From Avena insularis (Eukaryota; Streptophyta; Magnoliopsida; Poales; Poaceae): a stretch of 64,000 nt of DNA. The stretch spans positions 352,664,329 through 352,728,328 of the forward strand of contig CM042686.1 in the NCBI GenBank assembly GCA_023614405.1, in the 5' to 3' direction. Under the pieces are notes generated by a model. The model was not told where the DNA came from and made no database searches. It saw nothing but the letters and a program-made list of their open reading frames with translations. Position numbers and translations under genes: made by a program. This document shows positions 1 to 9,859 of this stretch, one piece after another (within the stretch, counting starts at the first letter, position 1; each line of letters starts with the position of its first letter).

Positions 1-233
1 TAGGGATTAAATAATAGAAAGAACTTGCGACCAAGCAAGGTTTTTAAGAAAAGAAAAACAAAGAAAAAATAAAACTAAAACTGAAAGCAAACTTAAAAAG
101 AAAAGTGTTGGAACAAGCCAACACGAGTGTTTCAAAGCTCTCAAGGAGCTAGAGTACAACCTTGTTATTACACAAATAAATTTGCTGGGGGAACATATCC
201 CCAAGCTCAGGCTTTTGCAAGCCCTTTTGTTGC

Positions 234-1463
234 TCATTGTGGTGGCGGTGAATAGTTTCCCACGTTCCATTGGTTGCTCCAGTTGTGGAACTGGGTGGCG
301 AGGCTTGCAGTAGCATCTCGAAGGTTGATGGAGAGGTTGTTCATGTTTTGAATATTTCCTTCGAGTGCATAGATGTCTTCATAAGAGGTGTAGTAGTTTG
401 GTGGCTGGTCATCTTGTTCTGGTCCTCCTTGTTCTACTTCTTCATCTTCTCCTCCACCCATGGGTATTTCTTGTTGGGGTAGATTAGCCTCAACCTGTGC
501 GTCAAAACGCAACCATCCATCCTCGAGAGAGAATAAACCATTAGTCAAAGGAGCCAGGATTAAGTGATCCGCTCCAGGTATATCGAGGAAGTATCTACCA
601 TGAGTTTTAGAAACCATACCACATACCCTTAGAGTAGGGAGACCGAGACAGTGACTTCCTGTCAACGGTTGGATGTTACCTAGGTTGATGTGAAGTGCAC
701 GTGCAAGAATGGTCATAACCCCCCCTCCGAATATGGGTCCTTGAGATTGAAGAGCTTGATGCTTAAGATAAAATATAAGAAGAGTGCCCAAGTTTGGCGT
801 TAAGTTATAATTCATAATAGTAGCCTTTGCGAGGATCAACATGTCCTCCTCATTAACTCTAGTAAACTCACCACGTGCCTGCAAGGTGTTAGCAATTACA
901 TAAAATAAATAGCGAATAGCAGGATAATCAATTTGGTTCCCCTTGGGTGTGTTTCCACGAATTCTCATTAAATTAAAGTACTCCCAAGGTGAAGGATTTA
1001 AAACAAAAGTAGTTGTGCACACATTGGTGGTGGTGTTGGTAAACCAAAAACATCGAGACCATTGGTCGAGTGTTAGGATGTACTCATAGTTCATAAGGCA
1101 GAATTGGATGCGATCAACTCCGGGCCTTTGTTCCTTGGTGCAACCGTAAGGGTCCATTGTATGCGTCAAAGTGCTAAAAAACTCAAGAATCAAGCAGCGA
1201 TATGTGGCAACATCCTGAAAGACAAACTCATGCAAACTAACATTGTTGCAAAGAAAATCGAAATCAGCATGAATGCCAAGTTGGTTCAGGATAGAAGGAT
1301 ACGCCCACTTGGTGGACTTGATTTCTCGGAGCTTGAGACGATTGAAAAGGGTCATCTGAAACTCCTCGGTGAACTCGATACCAAGTGACTCGGGGGTAAA
1401 CATATCAATGGGTGGTGTGGAGGACTCCGCAGCCATCTCACGTGTACGGCTCCTCGTGTTCAT
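234..1463 (-). CDS. Athila-type additional ORF (409 aa), function unknown
   Basis: This is an uninterrupted 409-codon frame starting at the first ATG after a stop-rich AT region. The N-terminus is basic (MNTRSRTR). The middle is a globular region rich in aromatic residues. Around residues 325-350 there is an acidic, Gly/Glu/Gln-rich linker, followed by a C-terminal Asn/Gln-rich segment. I see no zinc finger, no reverse-transcriptase or integrase motif, no signal peptide and no convincing membrane span. Its place downstream of gag-protease on the same strand fits the extra ORF found between pol and the 3' LTR in Athila-group elements. It is the only intact long frame in this element, although gag and protease next to it are broken. 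The family assignment rests on context and general resemblance; no biochemical role can be given. Confidence 0.6.
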   Translation of the reverse strand: MNTRSRTREMAAESSTPPIDMFTPESLGIEFTEEFQMTLFNRLKLREIKSTKWAYPSILNQLGIHADFDFLCNNVSLHEFVFQDVATYRCLILEFFSTLTHTMDPYGCTKEQRPGVDRIQFCLMNYEYILTLDQWSRCFWFTNTTTNVCTTTFVLNPSPWEYFNLMRIRGNTPKGNQIDYPAIRYLFYVIANTLQARGEFTRVNEEDMLILAKATIMNYNLTPNLGTLLIFYLKHQALQSQGPIFGGGVMTILARALHINLGNIQPLTGSHCLGLPTLRVCGMVSKTHGRYFLDIPGADHLILAPLTNGLFSLEDGWLRFDAQVEANLPQQEIPMGGGEDEEVEQGGPEQDDQPPNYYTSYEDIYALEGNIQNMNNLSINLRDATASLATQFHNWSNQWNVGNYSPPPQ

Positions 1464-1835
1464 CTAAAAATAATAAGATAAAGTAAATAAAAATTGCTAA
1501 TAATTTTTTAGTCCAATAGAAACATAGCATAAGTTATTCTCTACACTAATTACAAAAGAAACTCCTCTAAAACAATACTAAGCATGCTCAATATCAAGAT
1601 TGAATCAAGAACAAGACCTAAGTCTAGATTGACAATTATGAAAGATTGGGTGAAGCTTTTGTACAAATAAGTTGAGGACCGGAGGAGAATCATACCATAG
1701 ATCAATTGAGTGCGAGGAATCGAAGAAATATTAAGTAAATTTGAAGATCCAATAGTGGTGGTTTGGAGTTTGGAGGAAGAAGAAAGAGAAATATTTGTTT
1801 TGGGGATTTTTAGGTTACCTCCTCAGGCTGGTTAT

Positions 1836-2170
1836 GGCAGCCGCGTACGTGGTACGGGCGGGCTGTATGATTGGAGCCCGCCTGTACCGGGTGACATACC
1901 TTGGGGGCAACGACTCTCTTTTGGTGGTGCACTCGGTACGAGCGCATGGTACGGTCACATGCGCCCGTACTGCTGGTCGTTATCCATTATGTATCTTTGC
2001 TTGAAACCCGATGTTTGCTCAAGGGTATGGTACGGGCACGCGGTACGGGCGCGTCCGATCGTACTAGTGGTCGTTAAGAGCACTGCTCTCTGTAGCAAAA
2101 ATTAGAATTTCTATCTTCATGAGGTTCGATGTGGTACGGGCGTACGGTATGGTCCTTCCGGCTGTACCAC
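1836..2170. repeat. Dispersed GTAC-centred motif cluster
   Basis: Degenerate copies of a GGTACGGGCG / CGCCCGTACC motif recur about ten times in this GC-rich island between the extra ORF and the missing pol region. A further copy lies in the LTR near 5518-5560, with the same following bases (gtactggtggtcg). This is non-coding; open frames across it on the plus strand are low-complexity translation. Confidence 0.6.
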
Positions 2171-2435
2171 AGGTCGTTAAACATCCTATGACCTACAACA
2201 CTATTTTTTTTTGATTAGAATCTCCGTGTGCCTTTGCACATCTCATCAAAGGACAAAATAACAGCAAATATACTACATTAAAAATCAGCAATACAACTTA
2301 GGCCATGTGTTAGTAAAATTAAAGATCGAGGATTACCTTATTCCTTCTCCTCTCTCCAAAGGTCTTCTTGAACACTATTTATTAGAAACAAAAACAAAAC
2401 AAAATAAGACTAATACAAAACTAAAAACTTTATTT

Positions 2436-2467
2436 CACATGGGTTGCCTCCCATGAAGCGCTTCTAG
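2436..2467 (-). other. Athila post-pol conserved motif (GGGAGGCAACCC)
   Basis: On the minus strand the segment reads AGCGCTTCATGGGAGGCAAC followed by CCATG. I recognise a GGGAGGCAACCC block with a preceding GCGCTTC as a conserved stretch just downstream of pol in grass Athila-like elements. Here it lies only about 90 bp after the protease frame, so it brackets the deletion that removed pol. Confidence 0.5.
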
Positions 2468-2554
2468 TTAAGATCAATTAGCTTCACCCTAATGGCAATA
2501 ATTTAGGTTTAAGAAGTGGAATACCCACTCCAAAATAGTTGGCTTTTAAAGTAA

Positions 2555-3136
2555 TTATACCATGATCATCATTAGGCTTGGCCTTCTTTTTCTAGGGAAG
2601 TGGACTATAAAAGGATCTCTAGATGGTAGCCCTATTCTCATATTCCCCTCATGTAAATTAATTAAAGACTTAATGGTTCTTAGGAATGGCCTACCTAGAA
2701 TTATAGGTGCTATGGGATCTCCAGGCATGTCCACAATAACAAGATCAATAAGAGAGGGACTACCTTTAATTTCAACAACTATATTTTCTTTTATCCCAAC
2801 AGCTTGTTTATAAGTTGAATCAGCTAGATGGAGTCTCAATTCAGTAGTTACAAATGGCCTCAAGTTTAGTTTGTCAAATAAGCTTTTGGAAATTGTTGAG
2901 ATGCTCACACCAAGATCACAAAGTGTGGATATCTCATTGACTCCCAACTTAACTTTAATAGTGGGCTCAAATATATCATCTAGCTTAGCAGGAAGCTTAT
3001 CAACTAGTCTTTTATACTCCATCTCTAACTCACGAACTTTAGATGCTACTTGTTGTATAAATTGTTGGTACATAACATCATTACCTTGTTCTATGTCGGG
3101 GTTCTTCACGGTGATCATCCTTAGTAGATGTTCCAC
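2555..3136 (-). pseudogene. Athila-like retropepsin (aspartic protease) fragment
   Basis: This 193-codon frame encodes a retroviral-type aspartic protease domain. The flap/active-site strand reads STLCDLGVSIS, with the catalytic Asp at about residue 74 in a DLG triad. Plant Athila proteases often have DLG followed by Ala; here it is Val. The distal hallmark ILGRPFL lies at about residues 146-152. The domain would process the Gag-Pol polyprotein in the particle. Upstream in the same frame, two stops (near 3137-3139 and around 3270) separate it from gag. Downstream the frame ends without reaching reverse transcriptase. The product is therefore a truncated relic. Confidence 0.75.
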
Positions 3137-3282
3137 GGTTTATTCCGGTGTCGGCGCATTGCTATAATCCAGCTCTTCAGGTTTCTCTTCATTTGTTACC
3201 ACCCTCATCATCTTGAGGTCTTCTACCGGATTTGGCATGAGTTTTCCAGCAAACTTTTCTAGTATGAGAGCTTAGCTCTCAG

Positions 3283-4291
3283 CTACTTTAACCAGCTGAG
3301 CCTCCACGGTCTTTTCCTTTCCTGTAGAGCCTGCACATCATTTATAATTGCAACGGCCTGGTTAGATAATTTTCCTATACTACTTTCATGGTTATCCATG
3401 ATTTTAATAATCATGTTATTTTTCTTGGTTTGAGCTTGTATAAAGATTCTAACAGTTTGCTCAAACGAGAGATTGCCATGATTTGCTCCATTAGTATTAT
3501 CATAATTGTTGTAAGGAGATCCTGCAGGATTAGGATAATGTTTTTGAACATTAGAAGCATAATGATTTTTCCATGTAGGATTAAAAGGAGTGCGATGTAT
3601 AAAATTGACATCATTAACATTGGTAGCGATAACATTGAATTGGGTATCTTCTTTACCTTTTACTATGATAAGCAGCTCGTCTACCTTATATGTAAGCTCT
3701 TCATTAGTTACCTCGGTAATTGAACTTACTCTCTTCGAGATTCTTTCCACTTGCAATTGGGCATGATTATTTTGCATATCATCAAGTAGTTTCTTTGCAA
3801 AATTCACTTGCTTTCCCATGATTGTTCCTCCTGCTGCAGTATCTAGCATAGACTTAGACATTGGGTTAAGACCATTGTAAAAGAAATGTAACATAAGCCA
3901 TTCTTCCATCCCATAACTAGGACATTTTTAGCTGGGGAAAAGAATTTAGTCATAAACAAATTAGTACATTCCTCCCAAGATTTAATGTGCCCTTTAGTAG
4001 AGCTAGCAACCAATCCTTAGCCTTTTCTCTAAGAGAGAAAGGAAACAATCTTAATTTAACAACATAAGGATCTACATCTTTAATACGCATCATGTCGCTA
4101 ATTTCAGTGAAAGTGTTTAAGTGCAAACTCGAATCTTCAGCAGATGAGCCCCCAAATTAGTTTTGTTGAACCAAACTTAAAAGGTTAGGCTTTATTTCAT
4201 ATGTTTCCGCATAAATAGCGGGCTGAGCGATAGGTGCAGAAATAAAATCATCACAGGGAGTAGCATACTCCCCTAGTCTCTTTTGAGCCAT
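3283..4291 (-). pseudogene. Athila-like gag, broken by stop and frameshifts
   Basis: The gag start is the ATG at 4291-4289, about 175 bp inside the primer binding site. The N-terminal part (MAQKRLGEYATP...) is interrupted by TAA at 4157-4159. The frame then continues with recognisable capsid features (LRLFPFSLREKAKDWL), is shifted near 3910-3960, and resumes as a 208-codon frame carrying the Athila gag block FYNGL...SMLDTAAGG and a following LLDDM helix. A last shift near 3283-3300 separates gag from the protease frame. Gag would form the virus-like particle shell. The multiple breaks show that this copy cannot make full-length Gag. Confidence 0.75.
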
Positions 4292-4465
4292 GGCTCTTAT
4301 ATTTTTGGAAATTTTTAAGTAATGAAAACAAATAACAATTAACTATTTTTTTGGGTTTTCAAATACATAACAAGGAAGTAAACTAATAACAAGAAATAAA
4401 CTACAAACTAATAATAAAACTAAAAACAAGGTCTCTAGCGACTTCACCAAGATAGCAAAATTGCT

Positions 4466-4483
4466 TCCCCGGCAACGGCGCCA
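4466..4483 (-). promoter_or_regulatory. Primer binding site, tRNA-Asp type
   Basis: The minus strand reads TGGCGCCGTTGCCGGGGA, an exact match to the primer binding site I know from Athila-group elements (tRNA-Asp 3' end). It lies about 10 bp inside the LTR end (TGATACC on the plus strand at 4493), which fixes the element's orientation. Confidence 0.9.
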
Positions 4484-4492
4484 GAAAAAGGT

Positions 4493-5669
4493 TGATACCT
4501 TCGATCCGGATTCACAGATGTATTATAATAACTGTTTCCCTAGAAGAAGGTTTAATCGAACCTTGGAAAGAAATGCTAAAAGAAAATAAAAAGGAAACGT
4601 CTACAAGACTTTTTTCATTCGTTTTATCTTAGTTTACGGGACCAATCTAGTTTACTTTTATAATGGGTTGAATCAGTGGATGGAGATAGGCTAGGGTTGA
4701 AGATCCACCTACAACTTCACATCATATGGGATAAAAGATAATAATAAGCATAGTAATGTGTAATTTTTGAACAGAGATAATCACTTGTGGGCAACACATC
4801 CTAATATACTAGAGCCCCTGTGATGCAGCAGACATAGCAATAGTCTTTTAATCCAACCGAGTGCACATCCAAGCAATGGGCTACAAACGATTATTAAGTG
4901 TAAAACACAGATCAAAGCTTTAAGTGGTGATGTTGTTGTCATCCTGAATGGGTCGCTAAGCAAAGACCGTACTACCCTTTTCTGTCACTGGGGTTCCTAT
5001 GAGATTGCTGCTAGCTAAGTATCTCACCTCAAGTCTTTATCAGTCTATGGGATCTTGGGTACCTACAAGTCCATAATTTGAGACAAGAGACAAAGAAACA
5101 AAAGATACAAATCTCAATTACAAACAAAATATAATACTCCCATGAATTAAATGCACATAATTGCTGCGAGGTTTCTCCCCAACCCGCAGCCCTTGAGGAC
5201 TACTCTCTCATAACAAATACACCGGAGATAGAAAACATCGTACAATTACTTAGATTGAAATCAAATATTCTTATAATGGTCACGAAATCTCAAGGAGATC
5301 TAAAGTACAAAGCAATGGCTATGGCTAGTGGAGCGGATGGATGATGGAAGTGATGAATAATGGATGAACAATGGCGTGGATCTCCTTTGGTGGTGTTATG
5401 ATGTAATCTGAGAATGACGGCTCTCTGGCCAGCGACTAGAGCCTCAAAATATATAGGAATCTTCACGAAAGTCATAGGATTTGATGAGACGAAGCCAACG
5501 CCACCTGGTATGGGAGGATGGTACGGGCGGGCTCTGCTCGTACTGGTGGTCGATAAGCATGCTGACGCCTAGGAGTGGCTTCCCAATTACTTGGCCGTGT
5601 AGACTTCGTCAAAAACCTTCATTATGACTCCTGATTTCACATTAAAAACCGTGATTTCTTGCACAACAC
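4493..5669 (-). repeat. 5' LTR of the Athila-like element
   Basis: The inner boundary at 4493 is set by the adjacent PBS. The outer boundary near 5669 is tentative, chosen because the minus strand begins TGTTGTGCAAG there. A TATA element (TATATAT on the minus strand, 5449-5455) lies in the middle, as expected for the U3/R junction. A GTAC-motif copy at 5518-5560 links the LTR to the motif cluster at 1836-2170. Confidence 0.6.
5449..5455 (-). promoter_or_regulatory. TATA box of the Athila-like LTR
   Basis: TATATAT on the minus strand lies within an AT-rich window of an otherwise mixed LTR. It is placed so that transcription would proceed toward the PBS and gag. Confidence 0.45.
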
Positions 5670-6480
5670 ATTTCAAAGAAAGGTTTTGCATATCTTTGCA
5701 ATTATTAGTCATTAGTGGCAAGGATTGAGAGTTTCCTGTCAATTGCTTGACCAAAAACAATGTTTAAACACGGTGAAAGATGGCTAATTTTGGAGCCATC
5801 GTTGCATAACCATGCCACAAATCCCGTTCATACTTCCTTTGTATGAGGCCCAGTCTAAGGTCCAAGCCAATCGCTGCCCTTCTCCTAGACCCCATATTCC
5901 CACCCTTTTCCTTAAGCAGAACCTTTCCCGGTAGCCCTCATTAAAATATCAGAATCTACCTCTAGCAAACTCTTATAGACCATCATAAGCACCAATGCCG
6001 TGGAAAATTATGAGGTTCCACCCATGTGCATGTAGTCCCACAGACATATAGCTTACGGTATGGTTATTCATCGGCATGCGAAAAGAAGAAGATCCAACTA
6101 ACTTCTCCATCCCATTCTAGATCTTATGGTCAATGCAAATTATACAACGCTAGAATTACTGTAAACATCGCTTGTTTTGTAGATGATACATTCCCGTGCA
6201 AATGGAACCTCCACTAGTCCACATATCACCCCATGGTTCCATTGCCTGCCATAATAGATTATCACCACTCAGACCGATGATCAATTAGTCATATTATTAT
6301 GAAAATAGTATTTCCTTCCATCCTTTTTGAAATGCATGTGATAATAATAGATTGAAAATACTTTAGAAAATAATCAAAGGACATGAGCAAGTGTAAAGTT
6401 GCCTTTTTGACTGTAAGATTATACAACCAAGGCCTTATAGTTGATATCTTCTCCAAAACTCTGAAATAGCACCATGGGTT
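5670..6480. other. Intergenic, nothing recognised
   Basis: Mixed-composition sequence with only short chance frames. I see no transposon terminus, tandem structure or conserved coding segment. It may be decayed retrotransposon interior. Confidence 0.5.
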
Positions 6481-6964
6481 TGGTAAAGACTTAAAGGGTT
6501 CGCAACATAGAAAACAAAAAATCCTACGATAAGAATACCAAAAGCGCCAAGATCTAATCTAGTAGATGCTAGTAACGAGTAATAGGGTAACTAGAAAAAC
6601 TAACCCTCAAAGACAAAAAGCCTTTTATGAAACCTGATTTTGTTATTGATGTAGTTGATCACATGCAGATCTCAAGATCAAGTTGTAGAGCGCCATAAAT
6701 CAGTAGCACATCCGTCCTCTGGCACACGTCCACTCCAACAAAGAAGTGGAAGGAGTAGATAAATCTTACTCCAAGAATCCAATAGAACATGTACCTTGCT
6801 AATCCGAGGCCATGGGAAAATGCTAGAGGGGGAATATAACCTTCACGAGGAGGTGGTGCAAATGGAGAGCAGGAGGATACCTCCTTTTATAGGGGAGGGG
6901 GTAGTGTCGTTGGATTGAAGACAAGTATGCCATGAGGGGGTCCTCGAGGCGTGGAAAGATGTGT
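6481..6964 (-). repeat. Decayed copia LTR-like fragment
   Basis: The start (ttcgcaacatagaaaacaaa) resembles the terminal part of the Angela-like LTRs at 32316 and 53675 (ttcgttgcatagaaaacaaa). A TATA element (TATAAAAGG, minus strand) at 6883-6891 lies at a comparable distance to those at 32781 and 54142. The rest is too diverged for a firm boundary. Confidence 0.4.
6883..6891 (-). promoter_or_regulatory. TATA box in decayed LTR
   Basis: TATAAAAGG on the minus strand is flanked by purine-rich sequence, in the same context as the TATA boxes of the two Angela-like LTRs of this window. Confidence 0.4.
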
Positions 6965-7500
6965 TGTGTGAAACGTACGGTCGTCCGGGATGGTAAGCTC
7001 ACAAGCTTATCCAGGTTCGAATCCGCCTGTTGTGGGTGGATCATACTCCTGCTAGCAATCGAGTAATATGGTAGAGCCGGAAGTACATATTACAAGGGAG
7101 GTTTCACCTATGCGAGTTAAGGTTGATTGTCGAGTTCCCTAAAGGCCAATTCCTTGGACGGCTTATATAGTCATCCGATCCTAGGGTTACAGGAGAGTCC
7201 TATCCGGGTACAATACAGAGTCGGTTACATAGTACATCTTGTACTACAAGTATTCCTATAGGCCTAATTTAGTAAGTCTTCTGGGCCTTCCCATAGCCGG
7301 ATGGTCTTCCAACATCTCTCCCTGACTAGGCCGCCCATGAAGCATAGATCAAACCCGGAGTGGGCCACCCTCGTCATCTAGTCATAATGGGTATAACCGA
7401 AAAGTATATCCTCAAAAGTAGATCTCGGAAGCCTCCAAGATCCAAAGTCAGATTTCATCTTCTAGCTTGATTCTTCTTCGGCTGTAGAATCTTGAAGGGT
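6965..7500 (-). repeat. Ty3/gypsy-like LTR fragment with core promoter
   Basis: Read on the minus strand this has the look of a grass gypsy LTR: a GC-balanced U3, GGATGACTATATAAGCCGTC as core promoter (TATA at 7161-7170), and a downstream leader that runs into a sequence similar to gypsy R/U5 regions (AACCTGGATAAGCTTGTGAG). It ends where the CACTA terminus begins. No partner LTR was found in the window. Confidence 0.5.
7161..7170 (-). promoter_or_regulatory. TATA box of the gypsy-like LTR fragment
   Basis: CTATATAAGC on the minus strand, followed by a typical LTR leader. Confidence 0.5.
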
Positions 7501-7501
7501 T

Positions 7502-7530
7502 CACTACAAGAAAAGTGTCCATTCGCAATG
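7502..7530 (+). mobile_element. CACTA (En/Spm) transposon terminus
   Basis: The sequence CACTACAAGAAAAGTGTCC, followed by a CGTCGGTCGTCG tract, is a typical terminal inverted repeat and first subterminal stretch of grass CACTA elements. The matching opposite end (...TTTTCTTGTAGTG) was not found in the window, so only one end is supported. The three bases before it (GTT) would be the target duplication. No transposase frame is visible downstream. Confidence 0.7.
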
Positions 7531-7739
7531 ACTTTCCCCGTCGGTCGTCGTAGAAGGCGCGTCTTCCGCAATGAATTTCTCGGCTCGACTGTGGCCGATG
7601 GAAAACTTTTTTTCCGGTTTCACAGCCCTCTACTACGACAAAACTGTTAAAAATGCGGAGGAAGATTGGCCAGCGCGTGGCAGAAGAAAGATTTTCGGTT
7701 CCTCGTGCGATGTTGAATCCCCAAAGTCTTTTGTAGCGT

Positions 7740-9200
7740 GTGGCGTTTACTCAGGCTACTGGGACCCACATGTCATGCTCTCATTATAAGAAACATGTGT
7801 ATGATGATTTTTTTCCTTCACTCGCCCTAGCCTGTTCCAAACTTGATAGCGTTGCTCGGTCTGTCTGCTATTCAGTCACGCTGCTGGGTCCCCCATGTCT
7901 GCCACTCATTATAAGTGTATGATGGAATTTTTCCTTTGCTCGCACTGCCTTGTTCTGAACTTGATAGCGCTGCTCGATGCATCTACTGTTTAATCACGCT
8001 GCTGGGCCCCACATGCCATCCTCTCATTAGAAGAAACGTGTGTATGATGGATTTTTTGCCCTTGGTCATGCCTTCGCGTTCCAAACTTGATAGCATTGCT
8101 CGATGCATCAGCCGTTTATTTAAGCTAGTGGGTCCCTTATGTCAGCCTCACATTAGAAGAATCGTGGGTATGATGGAATTTTTTCTTCTCTAGTGATACC
8201 CTGTTCCGAACTAGATAGCGTTGCTTGATGAATCTATCGTTTGGTCACGCTGCTGGGTCCCCCATTTTAGCCTCTCATTACAAGAAAAGTGTGCATGCGG
8301 AACTTTTTTTTATCGCTCACACCTCCCTGTTTCGAACTAGCAACATTGCTTGATGTAGCATCTGTATAAGGTCGCACTACAGGGCCCCACATATCAACCT
8401 CTCTGTAAATGAAACGTGCGTATGGTGGATTTTTTTAGCCCCGTCCACTGTTTTGACCATATCAGCCTCTTTGTAAATGAAACGTGCGTATGATGGAATT
8501 TGTTTTGGCCGTGTCCGCTGTTTTGACCATGAAAACTTGCTGGGTCATAGATGTCAACCTCCTATGTGCAGGAAACGTGTCTATGCTGGGTCCCATATGA
8601 CAACCTCTATTTGAAAGAAACATGTGTATGTTGGAATATTTTTTTGAGTCCTAGATGTTAGTCTTAGAGTACAAAAAATGCTCATAAAGGCCGAATTAAA
8701 AAGATTCTAGGGTAACTCGGGGCAGATGCCCTATTCGTCATGGCTTATATTCCATGGGCTCACTGCTAAATTGAATGGACTATGGTCAATGGCCACAAGA
8801 CCACGAAAATGCCAAATTAGAAGGTTTTGGGCTATGCTTGGGACTGATAGGCTAATTTCATGGGCTATGCTTGGGCCTACTGGGTCCAACATGTCAGCTT
8901 CTCTGTAAGTGTAACGTATGTATCATGGACTTTTTTTCGACCGCGTCCGCTATTTTGACTGTGGCATCCGTGCATGGTCTTACTGTTAGGGCCCTTATGT
9001 TAGCCTCTCTGGTATGTTCTAGCTTGTGGGTCCCTGATGCAGCCTTGTATGTTTTGTCAGGTAGGTCCCCGATGCCAGCCTCTATGTACAAGTATTTAAA
9101 CTTTTTTTTTCAAACCCACCCTCAAAACAATAACTCGAGGGACACTACAGGATAGTGGGTGTGTGATGTCAGCCTCTCCGTAATGCGAGATTGCTAGAAG
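7740..9200 (+). repeat. Degenerate subterminal tandem array, about 115-127-bp units
   Basis: About ten units share the block GCTGCTGGGTCCCACATGTC, then AGCCTCTCATTA, then a GAAACGTGTGTATGATGGA stretch and a T-run. The TGGGTCCC block recurs near 7757, 7884, 7999, 8124, 8250, 8378, 8586, 8876 and 9025. Divergence rises to the right. The array directly follows the CACTA end, where such elements carry subterminal repeats bound by transposase. Frames across it are chance. Confidence 0.7.
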
Positions 9201-9859
9201 AAAAAAATGTATATATATATACATACACATAGGTGATTCGAACAAAAGACCTTCAAATCGAATAAACGTAAACTGAGTGTGTTGCCACTACAACAAAGAT
9301 ATTTATAGAAAAAATATCATTAAACTTTTATTAGTACTGCAACTTATGTATTAGTCTTCTTAAAAATATTTTGCGTGTCTATGTTTATATCTTTTAAACT
9401 ATAAAAGGGCAGCGCTCCTAGCATCTCAATTTATAAAATGCCACATAGTGGAGTATTTTCTTAAAAACATGTGTAGGCAGAGTTTTTTTTATTTTGAGAG
9501 GTGTGGGCAATGCCCAAAACCGAATTAAAAAGAGTTTGGCTATTCTACATAGGCTGCTCTATGTGGGTTATACTCTATAGGCTATGCTCCATGGGATTCT
9601 TTCTCAAATTTCACTGGGATGTGCTCAGCAGTCCCCTGACCCCTAAAAGGCCGAATTAATATGTTCTTGGCTATGCTCCATGGGATCCTTTCTCAAATTT
9701 CACTGGGCTGTGGTTAGTAGTCCCCTGACCCCGAAAAAATACCGAATTAAAATGTTCTGGGCTAAAGAGGGGATGAATGAGATAGATTTCTTCTCCTGGT
9801 TAATAAAAATTGCATTGTGATGTGCTCGGCGGGATTCAAAACAAAGACCTCAGAGAGGG
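9201..9859. repeat. CACTA-like degenerate interior with a 75-bp duplication
   Basis: Two direct copies of CTATGCTCCATGGGAT(t/c)CTTTCTCAAATTTCACTGGG lie at about 9592 and 9670, each followed by agtcccctgacccc and a gccgaattaa-type tail. The same gccgaattaaaa tail appears near 8690 and 9515, so this continues the older repeat system to the left. Confidence 0.5.

Larger units (their letters stand above)
1..5669 (-). mobile_element. Athila-like Ty3/gypsy retrotransposon, pol-less, cut by window edge
   Basis: In minus-strand order I see an LTR (about 5669 to 4493), a tRNA-Asp-type primer binding site, a broken gag, an aspartic protease and, after a gap with no reverse transcriptase, RNase H or integrase, a long extra ORF near the left edge. 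This order (gag, protease, missing pol, extra ORF) matches the Athila group, whose members carry an additional ORF after pol. The 3' LTR would lie left of base 1, so the target duplication cannot be tested. The right boundary near 5669 is a guess from a TG...CA pattern. Several stops and shifts in gag and protease mark an old or non-autonomous copy. Confidence 0.75.

Noticed and set aside
1710..2105. 131-residue plus-strand frame near the left end as a gene
   Set aside because: It spans the GTAC motif cluster, opposite to the retroelement's direction, and its Gly/Arg/Trp-rich composition follows from that repeat.
9291..9305. Second CACTA terminus (cactacaacaaag)
   Set aside because: It is a short match in the same orientation as the first end and lacks a CACTA-type subterminal tract. 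The preceding gattcgaacaaaagacctt phrase is common in grass repeats.
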